From assembly GCA_003481775.1 (NCBI GenBank), contig QULU01000087.1:1-5539 (forward strand): a stretch of 5,539 nt of DNA. Direction: 5' to 3'. Source of the stretch: Clostridiaceae bacterium OM02-2AC. GTDB lineage: Bacteria > Bacillota_I > Bacilli_A > Erysipelotrichales > Erysipelotrichaceae. Shown one piece after another: positions 1 through 5,539 of this stretch. The notes beneath the pieces were generated by a model. The model ran no database searches. It saw only the letters and a program-made list of their open reading frames with translations, and was not told the DNA's origin. The position numbers and the translations under genes are program-made. How positions within the stretch are numbered: position 1 is the first letter of the stretch; every line of letters starts with the position of its first letter.

Positions 1-3000
1 ATATAGATAATCACCTGCAAACGAATGTTGAATTGAATACGAAGGAGAACGTATGGTATCGCGTGCAAAAGGATACCATACCAGCACCGAATGCACCGGA
101 AGGAACAACAGAGAGTGCGATGACAGCGGCAGGCTGGACGAAGGTACCTTCCACCAACTTTCAGCTCATACAGGACTATGAGAAAGCCTATTTTGAGGCA
201 AATAGAGTTTACACATTATATATTGTGAAACAGGAAACTGCAGATACACAGGTGAGTAATGTCAGAAGCAAAAGTGTGGAGCTGGGTCCGGTAACACAGT
301 CAGGAACAATCGCATTTACGGGAAATGAAGTCGTAGGAAAGACTGTGAGCGCAACATTAAAAGATGCGAACAACAATAAGGGTACGTGGAAATGGTATAT
401 GAGCACAACAGACTGCGGTACTACAGGAACAGATGCTGCGCCATCTATAAATGATACGGCGAAATGGAAACAGCTAGCAAGTGGATACAGCCCAACGATA
501 GACAGTGACACGAGTACATTGACGATCAGCGAGGATATGTGGAAACACTACATCAAAGCAGAATTCGTGCCAAACAGTGACATTGGATATGGTGGCGAAA
601 GTATCAAGAAGATGGCAGCTACCTATGTGAAAAAGATATATGATGAAAAAATTTCAATCAAGTCAGATACAAAGGATGGGGAAGGAAACGATGCCGCTTA
701 TTCCGGAACAAAGGTCACAGCGACAGTTGAAAACTGGATTGGCAATGGCGATGACTTGAAAGGGCGCTTTAAGATGTATATCAATGAATCCTCTCCAACG
801 CTTCATACAAATAGTACTTATAATGGCAATACAATGACCACTACGGAAGAAAACTGGAGCCAGCATAATGGAAAGCACATCTATGCAGAATTAACAGTGC
901 CAAGTAATATAGCGCTGTATGTAGATGTAAATTTAAATGCTATTTCATCAGGTAAAAAATATACAAGTGATCAGATTCTTTATAAATATGGAACTTCCAT
1001 AAAGAATGAAACAGATTTAAAAAATTTCATTTTAGGTACAGATAATTATACGAATAGAGGAGGTACATACGTTATTACAAATAATATTAGCTTTACAAGC
1101 AGTACTAAATTTACTGTACCTACAACGTCATTCTCTGGAACTTTAGATGGGGATGGTCATGTTATCAATTACCTTCCTGTATATCTTTTTGATAATGTTA
1201 AAGGAACAAGTTCAAATTATGCCGTAATAAAAAATTTGATACTTAAGAATGCGAATTTAACATACTCAGATAAGACGAAAGAAAATGTTGGTGTAATAGC
1301 AAGAAGGCTAGAAAATTATGTAAAAGTCAATCGTGTTTTTGCTGTTGATTCTAATCTTGCATCCTATGGAAATGTAGGATTCATTGCAGGCTCTACAGGT
1401 CCAGATAACGGTGTTGATGTCAATACTGTTGAAATCTCCGAATGTGGAACTGTCGGAGGTAGCGTTTCTTATTCAGGAGTAGGCTCACTTGGAGGATTTG
1501 TTGGTTTTGCGAGCTCAAATAAATTCTATGATAATTATTCAATCGGAACTATTGTTTATGGACATAGTGCACAATCAGCAGGGGGATATATTGGATATGG
1601 AACACGTGTTGGTAAAGACTATGTACAAAGAAACTACACTGCCAGTAAAGTTCAACAGGAAGCTGAAACCAGTAATGCATATAGTGCTTCTGGAGGTATT
1701 TTTGGAAGTGTTAATACAACGAATACAACAAATATAAAAAATAACTTCTTTGATAGTAACATTATGGGACAGTTTATTGTAAATCAAAGCAATGCAAAGG
1801 CTACACGAGGAACTGCTAAAACTACACAAGAAATGGTAGGAAACGGTTTAAAGACATCATTTTCTGGCACTTCTGCGTGGGTTTATAAAGATGGTTATTA
1901 CCCCTTGTTATCATGGCTTCAGGATAATAAAATTGCTAATTTATATGGGGCTACCAGAATGGCATTTGTTTCTATTGATAATGCAACTAGCAGTAGTAAT
2001 CTGGCAGTGGGAAACCTGTACGGTCCTGTTAAAATACCTAATGAATTACAGACAAAAGGTTTCACATATTCAACAAGTAGTGCGAGTGTTTTGAAGATAA
2101 CGGCTGGTGGGACGATACTACCGGTAGGAGCAGTTGGCACAACAGCTAAAATAACCATTCGCTACGATGATACGGAGAATGGTGGATATGCAACCAATAC
2201 CTATGACTTTACAGTAAAAAAGAAAGTAAATGCGCTAAACGTAAACGATGTAACGGTTAATGGCACAACGAATCCTGGTAAGGTGTTGACAGCCAATGCT
2301 TCTGGCGCCACTACTTTCCAGTGGTATCGAAGAAAAGCAGGGACTGTTTCAAGAGAAGCTATTTCAGGTGCTACAAATAGTACTTATACATTAAAATCTT
2401 CCGATATCGGCTATGAAATCAACGTCGATGTTGGTGCACCGAATTATGCGACCATGTCCTCCGGCTTTACTGCCGCAGTTACGTCTGTAAGACCGGACGG
2501 CTTGACGACCTCTGAGAAAAGCGATAATGGGGTAACGGTCAAGGCAAACGGAATCAGCGGAGCTGACTATGAATACGCGTATGCTGTTTCTTCTTCCGGA
2601 GATAAGATCATTGCCGGTCATTCTACATCCGATTTCAAGATCACCGGTTTATCCAGAAACAAGGACTACTGGCTCTATGCAAGAGTCGCCGGTGCTGCAG
2701 ATGGTTCTTATGAACCGAGTGCATGGAGTGAGGCCTGTAAGATAACGACTGAGAAGACCGACATCGAAGGCCCGATCAAGCTGAACGGCGTCATCAATGC
2801 AGGAAGTACCCTTACCGCTTCTATCGCAGATACCAATCTTCAAAAGGGAAGCTGGAAAATCGAGAGGACGAAGGATGGAACGATCACCCCACTCACGCCG
2901 AAGACCTCTACAGACTATGGTCTGACCTATGAGCTGACGGACGCGGATGCCGGCTCTAAAATAAAGATCACATATTCCGCCCTGGCAGATACGGATTTTG

Positions 3001-5539
3001 ACAAGTCTGTCTCCATCGAGACCGATCCGATATTGAAGCGTTCACAGGAGGCGCCTTCTCAGGCACCTGTCGAGATCACAGCCGCAAAGAAGGATCACTC
3101 CCTACAGGTACAGGAGAGTGTCGTGGAAGCCAGAACTACATATGAATTCGGTTACCGTAAGAGTGCGAGTGAGGAAATAAAGCCTGTGTCCGGCGGCGGT
3201 GTCGCAGCGGATACACCGGTCACCATATCCGGACTTGAACGCAATACGACCTATTACATCTATGTGAGAAGAGCAGGAAAGGATCTCTATGAGCCTAGTG
3301 GCTGGTCTCCTGCCGTCCAGATGACGACAGACCGCTCCAGTGTACAGGATAATACCGTCACAGTCAGCGGTACTGCAAGGGTCAATCAGACCCTGACCTT
3401 CACAGCATCTCATAAGGATGATAATACGAAGGATCAGACTGGTATGTGGGTCCTGGAGCGTGTAGGTACAGATCTTTCAAATACACTGCTCCCTACGACG
3501 ACCAGTGCGGATACCCATACGATCACATATAAGCTGGTACCGGAGGATTCCGGTTATCAGATCAAAGCCTCCTATATCGGTACCGGGGATTATAAGGATG
3601 AATGCATGGCTACGAGTACCAGCATAAAGAATGATTCCCAGACGATCGGTAGTGTCCTTCCGGCTCTCGGCACAGTGGATGAATACAGTATAGGAGTCAA
3701 GGTCTCCGACTCCAGTGATGATATCTATGAGTTCGGGTATAAAAAGGATGGCGATAGTACCATCACGCCTTATCCCGTAACGGCAGCCTGGGGGAAAGAG
3801 GTGTCGATCACACCGCTGATCCGTGATTCAGCGTATACGCTCTATGTGAGAAAAGCTGCCAGGACCGGGTACGATGCCAGCGACTGGTCGAGCGGTATCA
3901 CATCGAGGACCCTGCAGTCGACACTCTCGGGAAATATCACATATACCGGGACGACCGGTGTAGAGGATACGCTGGAGGTCACCTATGAAAAAGGGAAATA
4001 TCCATACAGCGGCGATGATTCCAAAGGAAGCTGGCAGTGGAAGCTGGATGATGTGGCAGTCCCTGCAGAAAAGGGTGGAAATTCCAATAAGCTGTATATC
4101 GAGCCGGTGGATGGAAATCCGGAGGTGACCGTGACCTATACGGCAGAGGAAGGCAGCGGTTTTCAGGGAAGTGTGACACGTAGCTTCGGCAGGGTGTTCA
4201 AAAAGGCATACGAGGTACCGAAGGCACCTGTCGTTACGGCGGATGCAGAGGATGATACCCGGGAAGGAAGTATCCTGAAGCTTGAAAGCAGTGAAGTGGA
4301 TGATGTCTACTACTATCTCCGTCTTGCCTCCAATGACAATCTACCGACTCTGAAGGCAGCGAAGGATGTAGAGCAGGAGGGCAGGCTCAGTGATGATAGG
4401 AACAATGTGGAGCGCTGGCTGAAGGCAGAGACTTCTATGGAGATCAGAGTGCCTGCCAATAGGACCTATGTCGTCTATGCCGCAAGGCTGGAGACGAATA
4501 CCAATGTCGCAAGTGAGATCAATTCCACGCGTGGGAAGCTGAGCGCAAAGGAGCCTCTATTACGGAACCCTCGAACAGACGGGCAGATCAAGGAGAGCGA
4601 CAGCAGCGTGGTGTGGAAGACATTGCAGGAGAAGACCCTGCAGTATTCCCTGTATGGCAAGGCACCGACAGCGACATGGAGGTATTACGTGACGAAGACT
4701 CCGGAAAATGCTGCTTCCTGGCAGAACATCGATGCGGAGCTGAAAGCACTGGGACGCGTGGATGAGGTCAAAGACGATGTGTCATATTCCACCTTCGAGG
4801 TCCCTCTGAAATATACCGACTATCATCTGAAGGCGACGCTGACCGGTGTCGATGATTATAGCGGACAGGTGGAATTCATAACACCAGATAAGCTGGAGGG
4901 AACACTGATCAAGGGAAATTCCTCCATCACACATTCCGCTACCTACAGTCTGCTGGATATATTGACAGCGGAATATCAGGGAACGGATGATAAGTCCGGT
5001 ACCTTCTACTGGTATCGGAAGAAGGAGGGGAAGGACCCTGTCCTTGTGAAGAAGGACGCACCGGGTACGACAAGCAGCTATCAGACGCAGGAGGCGGATT
5101 TTGAATGCTATATCTATGCAGTATATGTGGCAGCGCCAAGCGGACAGTTCAGTGGAGAGTCGATAACCGACAGTGTCTATGTCGATCATAAGGCAGCACA
5201 GAATACACCGGACGCGCCACAGATCCTGCAGATCAATGGAAACAGCATCCAGTTCAAGGCACCATCGAACTATAATCCGAAAGGGATGGACAAGATACCG
5301 CAGGTACAGGTCGGCTATCAGAAGGTGAAGGCGGACGGTACGGCGATCGATGCGGACATCACCTGGCAGGAGGAAAAGGATTTTGAAGAGAACTGGTTTA
5401 GAAAGCTGGATCGAAGGAGCAGCTATAAGCTGTATGCGAGATTCTTGGGGACCAGCGTCTATGCACCATCGGATATAAGTGCAGCGAGTACGATCGCGAC
5501 AACGGAAAATGAGCTGTTCGATGAATCCAGCCTCGATGT
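1..5539 (+). CDS. Giant modular surface/secreted protein with GLUG beta-helix and Ig/Fn3-like array (internal fragment, both ends missing)
   Basis: One reading frame starting at base 3 is free of stop codons for 1845 codons; bases 1-2 finish an earlier codon and the last two bases begin another. The start, any signal peptide, the stop and any cell-wall anchor lie outside the window. Visible order: Fn3-like end, two Ig-like modules, GLUG-type beta-helix (about residues 332-639), a Big_2-like domain (640-743), then alternating Ig-like (B) and Fn3-like (A) modules to the end. Only five cysteines are seen (codons at 414, 1443, 2736, 3603, 5106), which suits an extracytoplasmic Gram-positive protein. 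No enzyme motif or membrane span is visible. Known: GLUG and Ig/Fn3 repeats are common in large bacterial surface proteins. Inferred: a long stalk carrying a beta-helix, likely for adhesion or carbohydrate/protein binding. It could instead be the non-catalytic part of a secreted enzyme whose catalytic domain lies outside the window. Composition changes sharply along the gene, with an AT-rich middle. Confidence 0.93.
3..287 (+). other. Protein domain: Fn3-like module A0 (C-terminal part)
   Basis: This is the last part of a type A (fibronectin-III-like) module, about residues 1-95 of the fragment. It has an early WYRV strand (codons from 54) and the strand YTLYIVK (210-230). The latter sits where later A modules have YWLYARVAG, YYIYVRRAG or YTLYVRKAA, and is followed by a V-S-N-x-R-S-K-S stretch matching the later 'EPSxWS' edge. 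It is more diverged than A1-A3, and its first strands may lie upstream of the window. The assignment rests on these pattern matches by eye only. Confidence 0.5.
288..641 (+). other. Protein domain: Ig-like module B0
   Basis: This type B module of about 118 residues starts with a G-x-I-x-F-x-G...V-G-K-T-V-S-A-T strand pair (from codon 303). The core aromatic motif GTWKWYM follows (381-401), with its tryptophan at 387. This matches the later B modules, where 'G-x-x-x-x-G-x-x-L-T' is followed by G-[ST]-[WF]-x-[WI]. It then has a W-K-Q-L-A-S-G-Y-S-P-T segment and a late I-K-A-E-F strand. A loop of about 20 residues around the cysteine codon at 414 is an expansion relative to B2-B4. Ig-like folds of this kind normally act as spacers in surface proteins; no ligand-binding motif was seen. 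Confidence 0.6.
642..995 (+). other. Protein domain: Ig-like module (diverged type B) ahead of the beta-helix
   Basis: The module opens with I-S-I-K-S-D, then G-T-K-V-T-A-T-V-E-N-W and the core GRFKMYI (762-782). That core aligns with G-[ST]-[WF]-x-[WI] of other B modules, with phenylalanine (codon 768) in the tryptophan position. A late strand I-Y-A-E-L-T-V-P matches I-K-A-E-F-V-P in the preceding module, and the two modules are the same length (354 bases each as delimited). That suggests B0 and this module are a direct duplication, now well diverged. Base composition falls from about 43% GC (bases 841-900) to about 27% (901-960) near its end, so the compositional boundary lies inside this module and not exactly at the beta-helix. 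Confidence 0.5.
996..1919 (+). other. Protein domain: GLUG-type right-handed beta-helix
   Basis: About 308 residues (332-639) follow the classic GLUG order. There is an entry strand SIKNETDLKNF (996-1028) and a 'TYVITNNISF' strand. Next come the cap FSGTLDGDGHVI (1131-1166) and an 'I-K-N-L-I-L-K-N-A-N-L' rung. Five rungs carry GLUG-like cores: NVGVIA (1284), NVGFIAG (1371), LGGFVG (1488), AGGYIG (1578) and SGGIFG (1689). Their glycines lie 29, 39, 30 and 37 residues apart. The closing section is also typical: NNFFDSNIMGQ (1740-1772), TAKTTQEM (1812-1835), then a W...GYYPLLSW ending (1878-1916). GLUG repeats are known from bacterial surface proteins; the ligand here is unknown. All 15 leucine codons are TTA, TTG, CTT or CTA, and the segment is far more AT-rich than the array after it. 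Confidence 0.85.
1920..2231 (+). other. Protein domain: Big_2-like bridging domain after the beta-helix
   Basis: About 104 residues link the beta-helix to the stalk. The middle reads V-K-I-P-N-E-L...F-T-Y-S-T-S-S-A-S-V-L-K-I, then G-G-T-I-L-P-V-G, then G-T-T-A-K-I-T-I. This is the order of a bacterial Ig-like group 2 (Big_2) domain: 'SS-x-x-x-V', then 'G-x-I-x-x-x-x-x-G', then 'T-A-x-I-T-I'. The end (Y-D-F-T-V-K-K-K, to 2225) is the expected last strand. Similar domains often directly follow GLUG helices, so it may be part of the same mobile cassette. Composition here is mixed, rising to about 50% GC around 2101-2160. Confidence 0.55.
2232..2489 (+). other. Protein domain: Ig-like module B1
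   Basis: This type B module has the fullest version of the family pattern. V-T-V-N-G-T-T-N-P-G-K-V-L-T-A comes first, then the core TTFQWYR (2310-2330). Next is A-I-S-G-A-T-N-S-T-Y-T-L, then the D-I-G-Y-E-I-N-V-D-V strand, with D-x-G as the turn before the last strands. This 'G-x-x-L-T-A ... W-x-R ... I-x-G-A-T-x-S-T-Y ... D-x-G' signature is widespread in Ig-like repeats of bacterial surface proteins. Composition turns over inside the module: bases 2341-2400 are about 32% GC and 2401-2460 about 48%. Confidence 0.65.
2490..2759 (+). other. Protein domain: Fn3-like module A1
   Basis: About 90 residues with Fn3-like strand order: a V-T-V-K-A-N strand, Y-E-Y-A-Y-A-V (matching YEFGYRK in A2), F-K-I-T-G-L-S-R-N-K-D-Y, the hallmark YWLYARVAG (2667-2693), then Y-E-P-S-A-W-S-E and a closing K-I-T-T. 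The 'GL...N-x-x-Y-x-L-Y-A-R' segment is the usual Fn3 E-F strand signature. It is the first A module of the regular A-B repeat. Confidence 0.65.
2760..3041 (+). other. Protein domain: Ig-like module B2
   Basis: About 94 residues. I-K-L-N-G-V-I-N-A-G-S-T-L-T-A is followed by the core GSWKIER (2847-2867, tryptophan codon at 2853), the late D-A-D-A-G-S-K-I-K-I-T-Y strand (D-x-G turn) and a linker into the next A module. Its tryptophan lies 594 bases before the equivalent one in B3. Confidence 0.65.
3042..3335 (+). other. Protein domain: Fn3-like module A2
   Basis: About 98 residues. It starts with a proline-rich A-P-S-Q-A-P-V edge, then L-Q-V-Q, YEFGYRK, V-T-I-S-G-L-E-R-N-T-T-Y, the hallmark YYIYVRRAG (3252-3278), Y-E-P-S-G-W-S and closing M-T-T. 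It is the most canonical A module in the window and defines the consensus for A1 and A3. The DNA keeps an 11-base identity with A3 at the hallmark (ctatgtgagaa at 3260 and 3842), consistent with old tandem duplication. Confidence 0.7.
3336..3638 (+). other. Protein domain: Ig-like module B3
   Basis: About 101 residues. V-T-V-S-G-T-A-R-V-N-Q-T-L-T-F, then the core GMWVLER (3441-3461, tryptophan codon 3447), then P-E-D-S-G-Y-Q-I-K-A-S-Y (D-x-G turn and last strands). The core shares x-W-x-x-E-R with B2, so B2 and B3 look like the closest pair among the B modules by eye. Confidence 0.65.
3639..3914 (+). other. Protein domain: Fn3-like module A3
   Basis: About 92 residues. YEFGYKK in its first half is nearly identical to YEFGYRK of A2. 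It is followed by V-S-I-T-P-L-I-R-D-S-A-Y, the hallmark YTLYVRKAA (3834-3860), Y-D-A-S-D-W-S and closing S-R-T-L. The spacing of hallmarks is 582 bases from A2 and 585 from A1 to A2, so the A-B unit is close to constant here. Confidence 0.7.
3915..4208 (+). other. Protein domain: Ig-like module B4
   Basis: About 98 residues. G-N-I-T-Y-T-G-T-T-G-V-E-D-T-L-E-V is followed by the core GSWQWKL (4026-4046, tryptophan codons 4032 and 4038), then E-V-T-V-T-Y-T-A-E and a V-F-K-K-A-Y linker. It lies 585 bases after B3 at the core tryptophan. The D-x-G turn of B2 and B3 is replaced by D-G-N-P. Confidence 0.6.
4209..4550 (+). other. Protein domain: Fn3-like module A4 with an insertion
   Basis: About 114 residues, some 15-25 longer than A1-A3. 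It starts V-P-K-A-P-V-V-T-A (compare A-P-S-Q-A-P-V-E-I-T-A in A2; the DNA string gcacctgtcg is shared at 3060 and 4224). It carries Y-Y-Y-L-R-L in place of YEFGYRK, and a hallmark YVVYAARLE (4467-4493). Between these is a charged insertion rich in E, D, K and R (about 4335-4430: K-A-A-K-D-V-E-Q-E-G, S-D-D-R-N-N, V-E-R-W-L-K-A-E), probably an extended loop or short helix absent from the other A modules. Confidence 0.55.
4551..4889 (+). other. Protein domain: Ig-like module B5 (diverged)
   Basis: About 113 residues. The G-x-L-T strand is diverged (L-Q-E-K-T-L-Q-Y-S-L), the core is ATWRYYV (4671-4691, tryptophan codon 4677), and the late strand is D-Y-H-L-K-A-T-L-T-G-V, which resembles G-Y-Q-I-K-A-S-Y-I-G-T of B3. 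It is longer than B2-B4 because of a segment around A-E-L-K-A-L-G-R-V-D-E. It is followed by another B module, not by an A module. Confidence 0.5.
4890..5198 (+). other. Protein domain: Ig-like module B6, second of a B-B pair
   Basis: About 103 residues. Y-S-L-L-D-I-L-T-A-E-Y is followed by the core GTFYWYR (4998-5018), which closely matches TTFQWYR of B1 rather than neighbouring B5. Then come S-S-Y-Q-T-Q-E-A-D-F-E-C-Y-I-Y-A-V-Y and a V-Y-V-D-H-K linker. Its core is 327 bases after that of B5, so an A module is missing between them. It is probably an inserted or retained B module. Confidence 0.6.
5199..5539 (+). other. Protein domain: Fn3-like module A5 (may continue past the window)
   Basis: It starts N-T-P-D-A-P-Q, the same proline-rich entry as A2 and A4. 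It then has I-Q-F-K-A-P, V-Q-V-G-Y-Q-K (compare YEFGYRK), a tryptophan-rich loop (I-T-W-Q-E-E, E-N-W-F-R-K-L) and the hallmark YKLYARFLG (5424-5450), followed by Y-A-P-S-D-I-S and T-I-A-T-T. The module seems to close near 5505; the acidic tail E-N-E-L-F-D-E after it leads into sequence outside the window. Confidence 0.6.

Larger units (their letters stand above)
2232..5539 (+). repeat. Diverged long-period tandem protein repeat (B-A units, about 195 residues)
   Basis: Equivalent hallmark strands of the A modules start at 2667, 3252, 3834, 4467 and 5424, so the spacings are 585, 582, 633 and 957 bases. Equivalent core aromatic residues of the B modules are at 2316, 2853, 3447, 4032, 4677 and 5004, spaced 537, 594, 585, 645 and 327. 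The unit is therefore a B-A pair. It is regular in its middle and broken near the end by an extra B module. Repeats are clear at protein level, but DNA identity is limited to short strings, so the duplications are old and recent slippage is unlikely. Confidence 0.6.

Noticed and set aside
41..181. A Shine-Dalgarno-like gaaggaga followed five bases later by ATG at 53, opening a 42-codon frame that ends with TGA at 179-181.
   Set aside because: It is out of frame with the giant gene, short, has no recognisable product, and the purine-rich string is explained as Lys-Glu codons of the main frame.
209..511. Minus-strand frame of 100 codons whose product looks hydrophobic, like a small membrane protein.
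   Set aside because: The hydrophobicity comes from reading the Thr/Asn/Lys-rich codons of module B0 backwards. It overlaps the main gene fully.
1284..1712. Repeated Gly-rich motifs considered as a collagen-like or RTX calcium-binding repeat.
   Set aside because: The spacing is 29-39 residues, with G-[FYI]-[VIF]-G cores and a GLUG-style closing motif. There is no G-x-y triplet run and no G-G-x-G-x-D nonapeptide series.
1489..2094. Two + strand frames of 82 and 67 codons (1489-1737, 1891-2094) in a different register.
   Set aside because: They sit within the beta-helix and bridging domain, whose GLUG motifs are clear in the main frame. AT-rich sequence yields such chance frames.
3102..3413. 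Minus-strand open frame of 103 codons, and several of 61-84 codons at 1575-1829, 1919-2158, 2391-2621, 2649-2843, 3979-4179 and 4475-4660.
   Set aside because: All overlap well-patterned modules of the + strand gene and none has family resemblance or a convincing start context.
4782..5189. Minus-strand open frame of 135 codons, with a second, 66-codon minus-strand frame overlapping it at 4939-5139.
   Set aside because: Both lie opposite modules B5-B6, which have clear domain patterns in the + frame. The antisense products show no recognisable domain, and their composition is what a reverse reading of this coding sequence would give.
1..5539. CRISPR array, tRNA/rRNA, transposase, terminator hairpin or promoter.
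   Set aside because: No regular short DNA repeats with spacers, no RNA-gene signature and no transposase motifs were seen. The frame is coding throughout, so there is no intergenic space for regulatory sites.

Overview
The whole window lies inside one very large gene on the + strand. Reading from base 3, the frame has no stop codon through 1845 codons, to the last base. Neither the start codon nor the stop codon is present, so the protein is longer than 1845 residues at both ends of what is visible. No other gene, RNA gene, mobile element, promoter or terminator can be supported. The open frames in other registers are shadows of this one.

The encoded protein is a modular, probably secreted or cell-surface giant protein. 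In order, it has: the end of a fibronectin-III-like module (type A, 1-287); two Ig-like modules (type B, 288-995); a right-handed beta-helix of the GLUG type with its usual N-terminal entry and C-terminal closing motif (996-1919); a Big_2-like bridging domain (1920-2231); and a long array of alternating Ig-like B and Fn3-like A modules (2232-5539), which continues beyond the window. The A-B pair recurs about every 194-195 residues. The period then lengthens, and near the end two B modules stand side by side. Only five cysteines occur in the 1845 visible residues. No catalytic motif, membrane span or sorting signal is visible here. The likely role is a stalk (the Ig/Fn3 array) that displays a beta-helix, as in adhesins or surface-binding proteins. 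That role is inferred from architecture, not proven.

The organism is most likely a low-to-moderate GC Gram-positive of the Bacillota, perhaps a gut- or mouth-associated Erysipelotrichia or Clostridia member. The reasons are the GLUG and Ig/Fn3 domain mix, the cysteine-poor giant surface protein, and frequent AGA/AGG and ATA codons. The lineage call is low confidence.

The most notable signal is a compositional break. The beta-helix segment is strikingly AT-rich (hand-counted 60-base lines at about 25-38% GC) and has no CTG or CTC among its 15 leucine codons. The downstream array is about 53-57% GC in sampled lines and uses CTG/CTC for almost all leucines. This suggests that the beta-helix cassette has a different history from the stalk that carries it.
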